DNA from: Rhododendron vialii | Taxonomy: Eukaryota; Streptophyta; Magnoliopsida; Ericales; Ericaceae | DNA length: 64,000 nucleotides | NCBI RefSeq assembly: GCF_030253575.1 | Contig: NC_080559.1 | Coordinates: 29,538,501 to 29,602,500, forward strand | Direction of reading: 5' to 3' | Notes under the pieces: generated by a model | What the model saw: the letters and a program-made list of their open reading frames with translations, nothing else | What the model was told of the DNA's origin: nothing | The model's database searches: none | Shown here: piece after piece, positions 34,395 to 45,729 of the stretch | Layout of the letters: the number at the start of each line of letters is the position of its first letter | Position numbering within the stretch: the first letter of the stretch is position 1 | Position numbers and translations under genes: made by a program

Positions 34395-34690
34395 TTAAAA
34401 ACACAGGGTACTCTTGTGGAAAAGCCCACCAAACCAGAGTAGGATAAAGAAAGACATGAGCAGGAGTATGGTGTGGAATTTCTCATCGGCAATGGGTTTA
34501 GGATGTTTCTGTTTGATCCATGCAATCATCTTCATGCAGCAACCAAGTTGGTCATTAACCATCAGTTCAAAAGAGTCACTCTCGCAATACACGCCCCAAC
34601 CACTATTTCCCATGTGATATACCACAAGAAACGCAGAACCCCCAAAAGCGTATATGATGAAAATATTTGGCAAGGGAAGATGAACCTCTG
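34395..34690 (-). CDS. Unidentified small membrane protein fragment
   Basis: An open frame of about 92 residues on the minus strand with two hydrophobic stretches: near the start (FIIYAFGGSAFLVVYHMG) and near the end (TILLLMSFFILLWFGGLF). They flank a hydrophilic middle containing QLGCCMKMIAWIKQKHPKP. No ATG start is evident (the upstream end may be a splice acceptor), and no family is recognised. A diverged copy lies beside SWEET A (about 19870-20110). It may be one exon of a former gene or a small hypothetical gene. Confidence 0.35.
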
Positions 34691-34879
34691 ATGCTCCACT
34701 TACGTCAGGTGGTTTACGATTCCGAAGCTAAGCATTTGTCAGAGCTAAGAAACTGGAATCAAGATACCAATAACAGAGCCTACTATGTTCACTCCGAAAT
34801 ACTCTTAACAAATTGAATTCTACAGTTCACATTTGCTGTTAGATGCTCCAAAGTTGAATAAATCAAATCGCAATACGGA

Positions 34880-36905
34880 TGAGTTCTATCTTCTACAGAT
34901 AACACATGAACTCTGTATTTAGCTCAATCCAACTACAGCCTGGATCCTTCTTCACTTCCGAACCTCTTAAAATCTTCCTCATCGTCATTTTCTCCTACCA
35001 TCTCCCCAATCCTGCATATATGTTAGACATAATAACATAAGCGGATATATTCTTAGGATCCAAGTTAAGAATTTTCTTAGCCACCCTTTCACCCATTTCC
35101 ATTTCCATCCAGAACCAACAAGCATTTAGCAATGCCCCCCAAACCACCTTATCTGCTTCAATAGGCATCTCCTTAACAAGGTCCTCGGCTTCTTGTAAAT
35201 GGCCTGATTGACCAAGAAGATCTACAACACATCCATAGTGTTCTAATGTTGGGGTTACACCATAATGCTTTTCCATGGACGAAAAGTACTTCATCCCTTC
35301 ATTTAGCAAACCACCCCGAATACAAGCAGACAAAACACCCACAAAAGTTGCTGCATTAGGATCTTCTCTTTGGTCCTACATATGCTCAAAGAGCAAGAGT
35401 GCCTCAGAGCAGAGCCCATAATGTGCATAACCGAGAATCAGAGTTGTCCAAGCTGCCACATTTGGAGAGTATCCATAAATGATTTCTGAGCATCAGTGAT
35501 GCTCCCACGTTTGCAGTACATGTCTAGAAGTGCTGTTCCAACAAAAACATTAGATACAAAAGGCGTTTTAGCCACATGAGCGTGAAGTAGTTGTCCTTGT
35601 TGAAGAGATCCAAGGCATGAACATGCATGAAACAGAGCAGAGAATGTTGATCTGGTTTGGCCAACAGACAACCTAAGCATACTCGTGTAAAGTTTCAGCG
35701 CTTCTTCATGTTGAGCGCTTTGAATGTGCCCTGAAATGATTGAATTCCACGTCACTGGATTTCTTTCCCCTTTTGTTTGTTCAAAAAGTTCCAAAGCTTT
35801 ACCGATCTCCCCATTTCTAGAATAAACTGAAATCATAGCATTTGATGAACCTATTGTCCTTTTTGGCATTTCAAGAAACGCCCTTTCTGAATCATCAGCT
35901 CGACCACTCACTGCAAACCCTTTAATCATCACATTGTCTGTAACTGGATTCCTCTCAACCAGTCCATTAAAAATCATTTCTGCCTCATTAACCTTGCCCA
36001 TCACGAAAAGCACTTCAATTAGCATATTCAAGGCATTTAAACACGGGTTAACAAGTTTATCATAAACTCTTTTGGCATCACCCATGACGTTGCAACTGCA
36101 ATAGAAACCAATCAGAGCACCACCAATCAAGTGCTCAAACTCAAGTTCGTACCTTATTACCATCCCATGAACAACCGTCCATTGATCCACAGCTCTGACT
36201 CTACCACAAGCCCTTAAAATGCAATCGAAAGTAAACTCGTTCGGCACCACCTCAACTTCCTCTCTCATCTACAAAAACAACTCCAAAGCCTTCTCACAAC
36301 CACTCTCCCTCTTCGAATACCCCGATATCAGCGTCGTCCACGCAACCATGTCACGCGTCGGCATTCTATTAAAAAAACCCAAAGCATCGCTCATCAAATC
36401 ACACTGAACATAACCCACAAGCATCAAACTCCACAGCAACTCGTTCTCCTCACATAACAAATCAAACACCCGCTTCGCTTGTTCGATTTCGACACAATTC
36501 GCGTAGAAATACAACAAGGCTTAAAACCCTCGCACCCAGATTTCAAAACCAGACAATGGACACATTAACCGTCGATCGGCGACTTGGCGCAAACACTAAG
36601 TACGGTAGAGAATGTGGTTTCGTTTAGCCTTATAGAGTTACGGTGCATTGCGTGGACTAAGGTGAGAGATTCGTTGAGTTTTCCCCTGTTGGAGTAGCCA
36701 GAAATCATGGCGTTCCAAGAGACGACTGTTCGTTGGGTCATTTGGTCGAATATGTGGCGTGCAGTGTCTAGGTGGCCGAGATTGGGGTGGTGAGAAATGG
36801 ATTTGTTTAGGGAGATTATGTTGGAGTGAGGGTGATTGCGTGGAGTGGAGTAGTGCAGGGTTGAGTACGGTGGGGAGGTGTTTTTCCATCGGCGATGCTT
36901 CCATG
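34880..36905 (-). pseudogene. PLS-class PPR protein, E subgroup, decayed
   Basis: Organelle RNA-processing protein family. The coding order on the minus strand is MEASPMEKHL; a first motif region with HIFDQMTQRTVVSWNAMISG; successive PPR motifs such as AKRVFDLL, DMVAWTTLISGY, NAMISVYSRNGEIGKALELF and NPVTWNSIISGH; then LLHAHVAK and the E-type end (KVVWGALLNACW, DPKNISAYVIMSNIYAGLGRW, EVKKDPGCSWIEL). Frame changes separate the start from the first motif and occur again near 36530 and 35445. In-frame stops interrupt at least near 36565 (GGT TAA TGT), near 36268 (ELFL then stop, then MREE) and near 35376. With five or more breaks this is a pseudogene or a badly damaged gene. An N-terminal fragment is duplicated at 27152-27450. 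Confidence 0.85.
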
Positions 36906-37790
36906 TTTTCGAGAATGAGGATATCTCATTAGGATTTCAAGGAGGAGAGGTACCGGGGAGAGAGAGAGTGTGGGCTTTTGGCATATGAACCATGAAGCGT
37001 AAGAATTTATCCTAGTCAGCGTTGATCCGCCACGTGTTACAATACCTTAGAGTGCGTTTTTGTAAACTTACAAGTTTGAAACTTATCTCGGAATTTTTTA
37101 CTTTTTATCTTAATTTTTAAGATTAATCGGTTGTCTCGACGGAAGAGTATGAAAATATCAACCGATGTTGAAATTTTTTTTAATAAGACAACATTTTAGA
37201 CAAATGAGACAACTATTTAATACTTTTTTCGTATTTCGTAAACTTTTGTTTCACTTTTGGTCATAATTTTGTACTTTTTTAACTACTCTCGTTGAGGCGG
37301 ACGATTAATCAAAAACTGATCACTCAGATTTTACTAAAATTTTAAAAACAAACAAAACACACAAACGGAAAAAATAATTAAGTTTAAAAAAATGAGGCCT
37401 TAGGCAGACGGAAAAAAATTCGAAAAATTATTAAATGCTCTTCTTGGTTTTCCAAATTTTTTACGTGAAAGATGTTTTTGGATAGATAATCCATTTGGGG
37501 TTATTTTTTGAGTTCTTATTCAAATTTTTTTACATTTGTTAGTTTTTTCGACAAAAAAATTAGAGATTATTATGAATTCGTAATTGTAGATCATAGATTT
37601 TGAATTATAGCGAGAGAGTGTGCCCGTAACTTTAGCAGGCTACTGAAGGCATAAATTTATACTCCTAACTTAGATTAGATCACCACAATTTTGCTAATAT
37701 TTTTGTCATCGGTGACGATTTTTTAACGTTCTTTTACTTCTTTTCCACTCTTTAACTCTAATTTATATTTTAGGGTCTGGTTCCGCTCGC
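36906..37790. other. AT-rich intergenic DNA
   Basis: Low-complexity AT-rich DNA with short inverted segments. No gene or clear element boundary. Confidence 0.5.
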
Positions 37791-38034
37791 ACAAAAGCTT
37801 TTTACACACATTTTACACAAGTATAGTGTGGAACCCATTTTGGAGTCGCACGCAAATGGACGGAGCTGTTCAATTTGTTTGAAACGGACTTTTAAGAGTT
37901 TTCGTAAAAAATCAACTCATTTGGATATTGGTAAGTATTTGATCGATATATGTTCCTACATTTGACATGATAAAAATTGAATGAATTAATCAAGAATTTA
38001 CCCATGTCCAAATGAGTTTAATTTTTCGAAAATC

Positions 38035-38412
38035 CTATAGGGACCGACGAAGTCCTCACCGAAATTGTACAGACGGCCACGCCGGGCCGTCTCTGGCCAC
38101 CGGACAGCCGATCCAAGCCATTCAAAAATTCTATAAAAAAAAAATGAGAGGGCCTACGTGAGAATCAATGGCATCTGATGTGTGTAGGGTGCTTAATCCA
38201 AACACACTATTTTTCGTATATATATGTATATACAAAAAAATGGGGTGTTTGGATTAAGTATCTACGCACGTCGGATGCCGTTGATTCCTATATAGACCCA
38301 CTCGTTTTTTATTTTAGAATTTTTTGACGGCTCGAATCGGCTTTTTGGTGGCTGGAGACGGCTCGGCGCTGCCGTCGATATGATTTCGGTTGGTCGTCGT
38401 CTGTCCCTATAG
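38035..38412. mobile_element. Palindromic MITE
   Basis: A long inverted repeat centred near 38225 (ATATATATGTATATA). The left arm starts CTATAGGGACCGACGAAG; the right arm ends GACGACCAACC-type complement, then CTGTCCCTATAG. Internal pairs include TAATCCAAACAC and GTGTTTGGATTA. Its left end abuts the right arm of another weaker palindrome (about 37900-38034), suggesting nested insertion. Confidence 0.7.
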
Positions 38413-38952
38413 CGGGACAATTTTTGTAGGAACTTTTAAGACCCTAACTTTGGACATGCAGATTTTTTAATATGTCTCGTGAGCAATGACAATCTATATC
38501 CAAATCATCGAATTACAAAACCCCGGCCCAAAACAATATCTTTCTATAAACCAAAATACCCAACCCAACGACCATCAAGTGTGTTTGCATCATACTTGAG
38601 TTTTGCCAGCAGGATTAATTCTATTTAACAAATCAACATAATTTACCGACCCAATATGCAAGTGAGAAAATAAAAAATTAAGGGTTGAAATTGAAAAACG
38701 AAATTGTTTAGAGTCCATTCAGATACAAAAATAGAAAGAGAAATACCGTAGGTAACAGCTATAACATTAAAAACTTGAAGAGAAAATTATTTCCGGATGA
38801 GGTGGAAATACAAGTGGGTTTCCGCCTCTCATTGTGGATCTTATCGTGAGTTTATTGAGATAATTTGAACCATTCATTTCGTAGAATTCGCAAAATAGTG
38901 TATCCATGTAAAAAATCAACTTTACCCGACATTCATAAGTACACAAAAATTC

Positions 38953-39308
38953 TTATAAGAGCGTCCTTACTGTATTAAGGTAAGGACGTCCCTCTCTTGA
39001 CCAATTTTTGATGATCCGAGCCGCTCAATGTATGCAAAACAAGATTTTAAGGGTACTCTAACAAAATTAGCAAAAAAAAAAGACCGGAAAGGGCTTCATC
39101 CGAGCAGTTTTTGTTTATTTTTTATCAAACGGTTCATATAAAAACTGCTCGGATGAAGCCATTCCCGATTTTTTTTTTGCTGATTTTTCGAATGTATCCT
39201 TAAAATCATGTTTTGAACACATAGAGCGGCTCAGATCATCAAAATTTGGTCGGAAAAGGGGAGAAAATGAGACGTCCACATTTTAATACGGTAAGAACAC
39301 CTTTATAA
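38953..39308. mobile_element. Palindromic MITE
   Basis: Inverted arms: TTATAAGAGCGTCCTTACTG on the left, and CGGTAAGAACACCTTTATAA on the right. The central arms GGCTTCATCCGAGCAGTTTT and AAAACTGCTCGGATGAAGCC are a perfect pair around an AT-rich loop near 39120. Non-coding. Confidence 0.8.
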
Positions 39309-39313
39309 AAAGC

Positions 39314-39527
39314 AACGCTGCTACTTGCACAGCAAAGGCTAGCCTAAATTTTGAAGCAAAGTTAGATGATTTGTAAACACCCTTCCCGATATCGGATTGA
39401 GGTGATTTTTTACAGGGACCATAAACGAAGTATTTTGAACAAAATGAGCGGCTCCGATCATCTTTGCGAGACCCAAGACGGCCGCAAAACTGATCTGTGC
39501 ACGGCTGCTGTGCAAGCAGACTTTCTG
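39314..39527. mobile_element. MITE with 10 bp target duplication
   Basis: Flanked by identical TATAAAAAGC (39304-39313 and 39528-39537). Subterminal inverted words are TTGCACAGCA on the left and TGCTGTGCAA on the right. The left duplication overlaps the end of the preceding palindromic element, so this one probably inserted into it or at its edge. Confidence 0.6.
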
Positions 39528-39659
39528 TATAAAAAGCTTATTGTTCATAAATATATCAAAAATTAAATTTTAATTTATAAAACGACGTTCGTGCACATTT
39601 TAATACTGACAAAATCCAAACCGTTTTATAAACCAAAATTTAATTGCTCATACACGTAC

Positions 39660-39860
39660 ACCCATCTCTCTCTCTCCAGTTTCTCTTGACTAGTTCTCTC
39701 GCTCCGCCTCCCTCTCTCTCTCTCTTCCCTCAAATTATATTTCCCTGTAGCTCATGCACGAAGACACGTATCCCCATCTCTCTCTCGTCAGTTTCTCTGG
39801 ACTAGTTCTCTCGCTCCACCCCTCTCTCTCTCTTCCCCCAGGCCTCAAATCACCTTTCCA
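39660..39860 (+). repeat. CT-rich leader with ~110 bp tandem duplication
   Basis: The segment around 39666-39735 recurs at 39775-39850, sharing CAGTTTCTCT, GACTAGTTCTCTCGCTCC and the following CT run. It lies just upstream of the membrane protein start, probably in its promoter or 5' UTR. Confidence 0.65.
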
Positions 39861-39936
39861 CGTCCCCATTCACCCAATCCCAATTCCAACAGCTTTGTCC
39901 AACCCCCCTCTCTCTCTCTACACGATACTTTTCAGA

Positions 39937-42900
39937 ATGGTGAAGCTAGCCTCGGCGCGCCAGAGCCGAATGTACGGGCCGAGACAGGGCCGAAGCAGAG
40001 CCGAGTACATGAACGCGGGCCTATACGTGTTCGCCACGATTATGCTCGTGAGTGGCTTCGTGGCCCAGCTATCCAAGGAGCCCAAATCGGGCCTCGTCAT
40101 TCTGCTCATAGCATTGGCCCTCGTAATCGTAGTGAACGTTCACGATCTCGTCGCCCACCTAGCCGGCATCGATTTCCGGCTTCCGCTGGTGGGGTTCGAC
40201 ACCCAGCTCGCCCTCGTCGAGTTTGCGGTGCCTGTGGTTCAGGCCATGGGGACACTCCTTTTTTTCTTGGGAATTCTCTTTCTTTTTCTCCAGGTACGTA
40301 GTAGGTATTGGAAATGAATTTCTGTTGCACCAAGAACAATAAATGTATGGCCGTTCGGTTAAATAAGTTAATTGGCTTATTTTTTTGTTTTTATTAACTC
40401 TTTTTTTATATTTATTAATTTTTTGTCAATTTTTTTGAAATTATTACATCCTCATGATGAGAGAAATTTAAAAAGTAAAAAATTATGATTGAAATCTAAT
40501 TTTTTTTAATAAAGACGAAAAATTGGTTTATTGACTTATTTTTGTCTTTATTAAAAAAATTAAGTTTCTATCGTAATTTTTTACTTTTTAGATTTCTCTT
40601 ATCACGACAATGTAATAATCTCCAAAAAATTAACGAAGAACTAACAAATACGGAAAAAATTTGAATAAGGACAAAAAATAAGTCAGTTGGCTTATGTACT
40701 GGAAACGTGAAATACTTAGGTCCCGTTCAGCTAAATAAGCTGACTGGTTTATTTTTTTGTCTTTATTTTAAAAAAATTCGTATTTGTTAGTTTTTCGTCA
40801 ATTTTTTGAGGATTATTACATTGTCATGACAACAGGAATCTAAAAAGTAAAAAATTACGATCGAAACTTAAATATTTTTGGATAAAGACAAAAATAAGCC
40901 AATTTATTCGTCTTTATTAAAAAAATAGATTTCGATCATAATTTTTTAATTTTTAGATTCCTCTCGTAATGATGATGCAATAATCCCAAAAAAATTGACA
41001 AAAAATTAACAAATACAAAAAAAAATTGAATAAGGACAAAAAAATAAGCCAGTTGGCCTATTTAGCCAAACGGGTTAGTACTCAGGGGAGTCTATTATCT
41101 CAATCAACCACATTATGGTTGGCAGTGGCAGACCCAAGAATTTGACATAGTGGGGTACCAATTTTCTTTTAAGTAACAATTTTAAAGTATATATGTATTT
41201 TAATAACAAGCTACTTAGGCAAACTTGCGCACCTCAGATCCTCAACTATATGCATTAAAACAAAATTATCACATATTCATCATCTATTTCTTATTATTAA
41301 CAAGCTACGGAAACCGTCGGTGCAAATAGTAGTACTCTATTTCTTATTATTTTAACAATATAAGTACAAGTTTCGGGGACCAAAAGTTTACAAATGCAAT
41401 GTGCGGGTTCATATTAAGTAGTACACCAATGATCAGAGACATTGGGGAGTGGGGAAAACCTTGGTTTTGCGTGTGGGAGGAGGATAGGTCGGAGCAGTGG
41501 AGTGGCTTATAAACAACGCTCACAGTGAAAGATTTCTATTTTTTTTGTTTTCCCCCAAGATATGCACTATTTTCTAGTGGATTTTGAATAAAAAAAAAAC
41601 CTTAGGGGAGTGGGGGAGACTCAAACACATGCCCTCTCATTCTCAAAACCAGCAACTTACCACTGCATCAAACATTGTCTTCTTGCACATATTCGAGATA
41701 TATAATCTATATACAAAATCGGGATTTTTTTTTTTAAAAGGCCGTGGGGGCATTTTAAAAGGCCGTGGAGGCATGTGACCCCACGTGCCCCAAGGTGGTT
41801 CCGCCTCTAATGGTTGGTGAAACTAGGTACAATTTTGGTTCACCCATCTGAAAAGTGACAATATTACAACTGAAATGGTTGGCGTAGTGGTCAAGGCATG
41901 AGATATCGGAGTTTGCTTATTTTTAAATTCTCGTGTTTGAAATCTCTAGATTCTATCAACTTATTTGGGATCAGTCCATAGGAAGCTTTGCTCCGACTTT
42001 AATTGAGCTTTCCGTAAGTGAGCGGTGGGATTGAGTTCAGTTGAGGTTCGCGTAAGCACACATGAGTTATAAAGAAAGTGAGAATAAATAAAAATAAAAA
42101 GTCATCTGCAGGCATGAATTATCAATGCGGGCCTCCACAACTAATGACTTTGTAGTGCTTGTTTTTAAAGGTAATTCAAAATAGAAATCATTCAATCCAT
42201 GGTCCAGGATTTTGGGGCTATAATTCTGAACCAGCACAAGTATTATCCGAGCAAATACTTGTTGATATGGAATTGAGCTAGTAATTGTTCGGTAAATCTC
42301 CTTAGAAAATCCAACTCTACAAAACCAACGGTTTTGATCGTCAAAGTGGGATCCGGTGTAGGCCCCCCCCCCTCCCACAAATTGTGTCCTTTTTTATTTT
42401 ACCGCAAAGGGGTTGAGAATGTGGGTGTTACCTTTGGAAAGGAAAGGAATTTTATACTTACAGCCATAGCTTATATATATACATAATGATGTAGTTGTCC
42501 CGGTCCTGGACTGATAGGTAGTTTTCATGTACATGGACCCAATTTGAGCAAATCGGAATTTTACTAGTTCGCTTGTTGTTTGTGTGGAATTACTGTTAGA
42601 TTATGGATTTTGTTGTAATCAGCTGGGGTCTTATCTAGCAACACAACTATATGCATTAGAAATCCAAAACATGAGGGGTTTTACGACAAAGCGTGTTCAA
42701 TATTGTAAAATTAGTAATTACCTATCATTCGAATCTAAAGATTGGCTGAACTATGGATCATGCAATGCATCCTAGTTTTAACTCAACAGAGATTTGAATC
42801 ACTACCAAAATGTATTGTTTCCCCAACTTTGAATTTGGAATTTATAAGTGAAGTTCGTGGATAGTCTTCAACATGGTTGTTGAACGAGACCTCAACGGAT

Positions 42901-44411
42901 ATCAAAAGTTTGTAGGGAATTCAGACCATTTCATTACAACGAAAATTTTGTATTATAACTTTAGATTAAGCACACCTTTAAGCACGCATGTGAAACACAC
43001 CAATACACTTTTAGTACATCTCATGTTACAGAGTGGTAAATTGTTATGTAGAGACTTGAAAGCTCATCCATAACGATATCTATTGTATGTTGCAATAATC
43101 TGAATGAAGGAAGAAAAGAGTTACGGCTACTTCAAGCTAGAGAAGCATGCGTTGAACATGCTTATAGCGGGGACTGTTTTATGGGTTCTTGGTTCGATTC
43201 ACAACTCATGCCAGATCTATGAAAGAGCAGATGGGCATCTCCAAATCTTGCAACAAAGTGTCCACATTCCATTCTTGATGGGGAGCCTGTTGTTCCTTGT
43301 GGGTGCAATTATCAACTACAAAGAGAAGACTGGATTAGTCCATCACGGCTTGGCGTTATTGGTAAGTGATCTTGAATTGGCACAATAACTTGGGTTTTCA
43401 ACGACGGCTACATGGCCTGAATCAACTGCGAGTGAATGATTTTGCTTCGGAAATAAGTAGAAAGCGGATCCATTTTGATCTTAATTACTGGCTAAGGTGC
43501 TAAGCCTTGATGGAAATAGTTGGTGCTTTTCTTACAGCCCCGTTTGGTATGAGCAATTTGGCGAGAGATGAAGACAAATGTAACCTTCTTACACCTTTGG
43601 TTAACACAGTAGGTGAGAAAGGGATAAATGATGAGAAAGAAAACTCTTATGTTTCGAGTTATTTTCTGCTAAAAAATGGGGTGATTTTCTGGAAAACCAA
43701 ACTGGTTGTGCATATTTTATGGACCACAATCTTTTATTTTCTTCCTACCCATGTTAACGCGGTATGAGGAGTTACGTTTTTCTAATTCGAAAAAAGAAAA
43801 AAGACGACCTGTGTGTTTTCCAAGTATTGGATAGGTCTTCTACATCAACATAAAGTTTGACTGCAATATTTGAAAACATTGTTTACGTGCAGAAACCTTT
43901 TTTTTTTTTGATCAGAACGTGCAGAAACCTGTGTATGGGAAAAGTTTCTAAATCAGTTTTTCTTAGCCTTTCAGCCGGTTTGATGATGTAATAAGAGATT
44001 TTAGAGGCCTTAGCCTTAGTGACCAGGCACGTTCATTAAGCCCGGAGGGTAAGGGATGGAGATGTGACACACTTGCTAAATTGAAGGTTAATTTGTTCTT
44101 TGTTTTTGCAGAGTAGGAGTTGGGTGTGGTTGGGTATTTTCGGGAGCTTATTGTTTTTCGTTGGGGGATTAGCCAATGCGGTGAAAGTATTCAAGATGCA
44201 ACAAGCAAACGGAATGCGGCTCGAGAAACTGCGACGAGGAGTGCAAGAGCGATTGGATCGAGGGCGGGAAGGCCAAATACCACTCATTCCAGATGAGGAC
44301 CAGAGGAGGAGAAAAAGACCTGCTGATCTTCTGAAGGAGGAAGATAAATTGTTGGCAGTGGCTCCAGCTCCAACTACTCCTTACAAGGATGTGCTTATTG
44401 GCCAGCCCTGA
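39937..44411 (+). CDS. Conserved plant multi-pass membrane protein, function unknown
   Basis: Three exons: 39937-40293, 43110-43361, 44112-44411; 302 residues. The start MVKLASARQSRMYGP is chosen because this basic segment is, as I recall, the conserved N-terminus of a plant-only family; an in-frame upstream ATG at 39754 would add 61 low-complexity residues and is less likely. About six hydrophobic segments: residues 28-46, 52-70, 93-118, 135-152, 173-190 and 207-226. Conserved blocks include VHDLVAHLAGIDFRLPLVGF, SIHNSCQIYERADGH and LQQSVHIPFLMGSL. The hydrophilic C-terminus is Lys/Arg-rich and ends PYKDVLIGQP. The first intron is 2.8 kb and holds a palindromic repeat and an Au SINE. No enzymatic motif is evident and I cannot assign a role. 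Confidence 0.85.
40351..41073. mobile_element. Two tandem palindromic MITE units in intron
   Basis: Unit 1 (40351-40697) runs from CCGTTCGGTTAAATAAG to AAGTCAGTTGGCTTAT. Unit 2 (40719-41073) runs from GGTCCCGTTCAGCTAAATAA to CCTATTTAGCCAAACGGG. Each is a hairpin, and the two are related to each other and to the short element at 475-623. Located inside intron 1 of the membrane protein gene. Confidence 0.75.
41873..42055 (+). repeat. Au-type SINE
   Basis: tRNA-derived head with A-box-like TGGCGTAGTGGTCAAGGC and B-box-like TGTTTGAAATC. The body is TTGGGATCAGTCCATAGGAA and GCTTTGCTCCGACTTTAAT. The tail GTGGGATTGAG...TTGAGGTTCGCGTAAGC follows the Au family pattern. In intron 1 of the membrane protein gene. 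The copy nearest to full length in this window. Confidence 0.7.
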
Positions 44412-45574
44412 AGTTTTGTCGAGTATAACAGTCGATTCTTCGGGCGGTTTCTAACATCGTATTTGTCTTTCATTTTGGTACTTCTTCGTGTGTAGCTTCT
44501 GATTTGATTTCTTCCATTCTCTACCAATTAAATCTAGACTTAGATAAATTCGTATTTTTTTTGCAAGAGTCTTGGACTCTTGATCAATTCATTGTTTTTT
44601 TTTTTTAAAGTCTTGGTCAATTCATGCGATGACTTGGGCGATTATCGGTGGGCAACAATTCTAGATGACTGTTTATGCGGATTCATCTTGTAAGAGCATC
44701 TTAAATATTTGGGATGATTTTGTTCGCCGAAAAAAAGAGTATCTTAAATATTTTGCTTATATAAGAAAAGAAAGTATGTTCAGCATTGGAATGACAACTC
44801 CAGGAACAAGATGGAGGTTCTACGAGCAAGAACCAGTCACTTTGTTTGGACCAAGATGATGGAGGGTCTCATTTGGACCGGCATGCCAATGTCAAAAAAG
44901 AAATCATGATTGAAAAATTGTTAAATTTTAGTAGTAGAATGAATGTTTAAGTAAGCCTCCTAGACGAGAAATTTTTGGGTGCCGGGTGGATATTATGTGG
45001 CCGTGCTTACGTGGTGCCCGAGCAGCGCATTTGGACCATCCAAAAGTGTGTTGGACGAACCAAATTGAAACCCTCTCACTCCACCGCTCTCTCTCCAAAT
45101 TCGAGCCGTTCAAAACCGAAATGGACGGCCCAGATGTATTGTTCGGGCACCACATGGTGCCCACTCGGCATCCAAAAACTACCAATTAACTATTAATTAT
45201 TTTGTCAAATTTTTTTGGTGCCTGTCTTTTTCTTTTTTTGGGACATTATAAAAAATTATCTAATTTTAGATAATTTTTTATTTTATAATATTTTTATTCA
45301 AAGTTATCTATATTTTTATTTTATAATATTTCTATTCAATATAAATTTTATTTGTTGAATTTCAATTAATTTTTTTAAATAAAAAATTTTAAATTATAAA
45401 AAATATTATAAATTGCGAATCAAAGACAATTTTTTTGAGAGATCTTAAAAAAGAAACAAACAGACACAATAATTTGGCAAGGGTGGAGATATGTTTATCT
45501 GAATGGACGGCCCAAGGGAATACAAAGGCCACACCAAAGCGCCAATTTCAATCGAGATAAGGTAAGGTTTCCTC

Positions 45575-45612
<38 letters not shown>

Positions 45613-45729
45613 GCAATACTGCTCCAGCCTCCAGAGAGACGGAGGGATTAATAGACCGAGAGAGAGAGAGAGAGAGATTGCGCGAGTTCACTGCAAAGAA
45701 TTTGCGATAAACCCTAATTTATAAAGGCC
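44412..45729. other. Intergenic and FTSH11 upstream region
   Basis: 3' flank of the membrane protein gene, a palindromic MITE (44971-45179), an AT-rich inverted segment (about 45193-45475), and then the FTSH11 leader with TC (about 45578-45610) and GA (about 45659-45678) runs. No other gene. Confidence 0.55.
44971..45179. mobile_element. Palindromic MITE
   Basis: The left end ATTTTTGGGTGCCGGGTGG pairs with the reverse complement of the right end CCACTCGGCATCCAAAAACT. GTGGTGCCCGAGCAG pairs with TGTTCGGGCACCAC. About 209 bp, non-coding. Confidence 0.7.
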
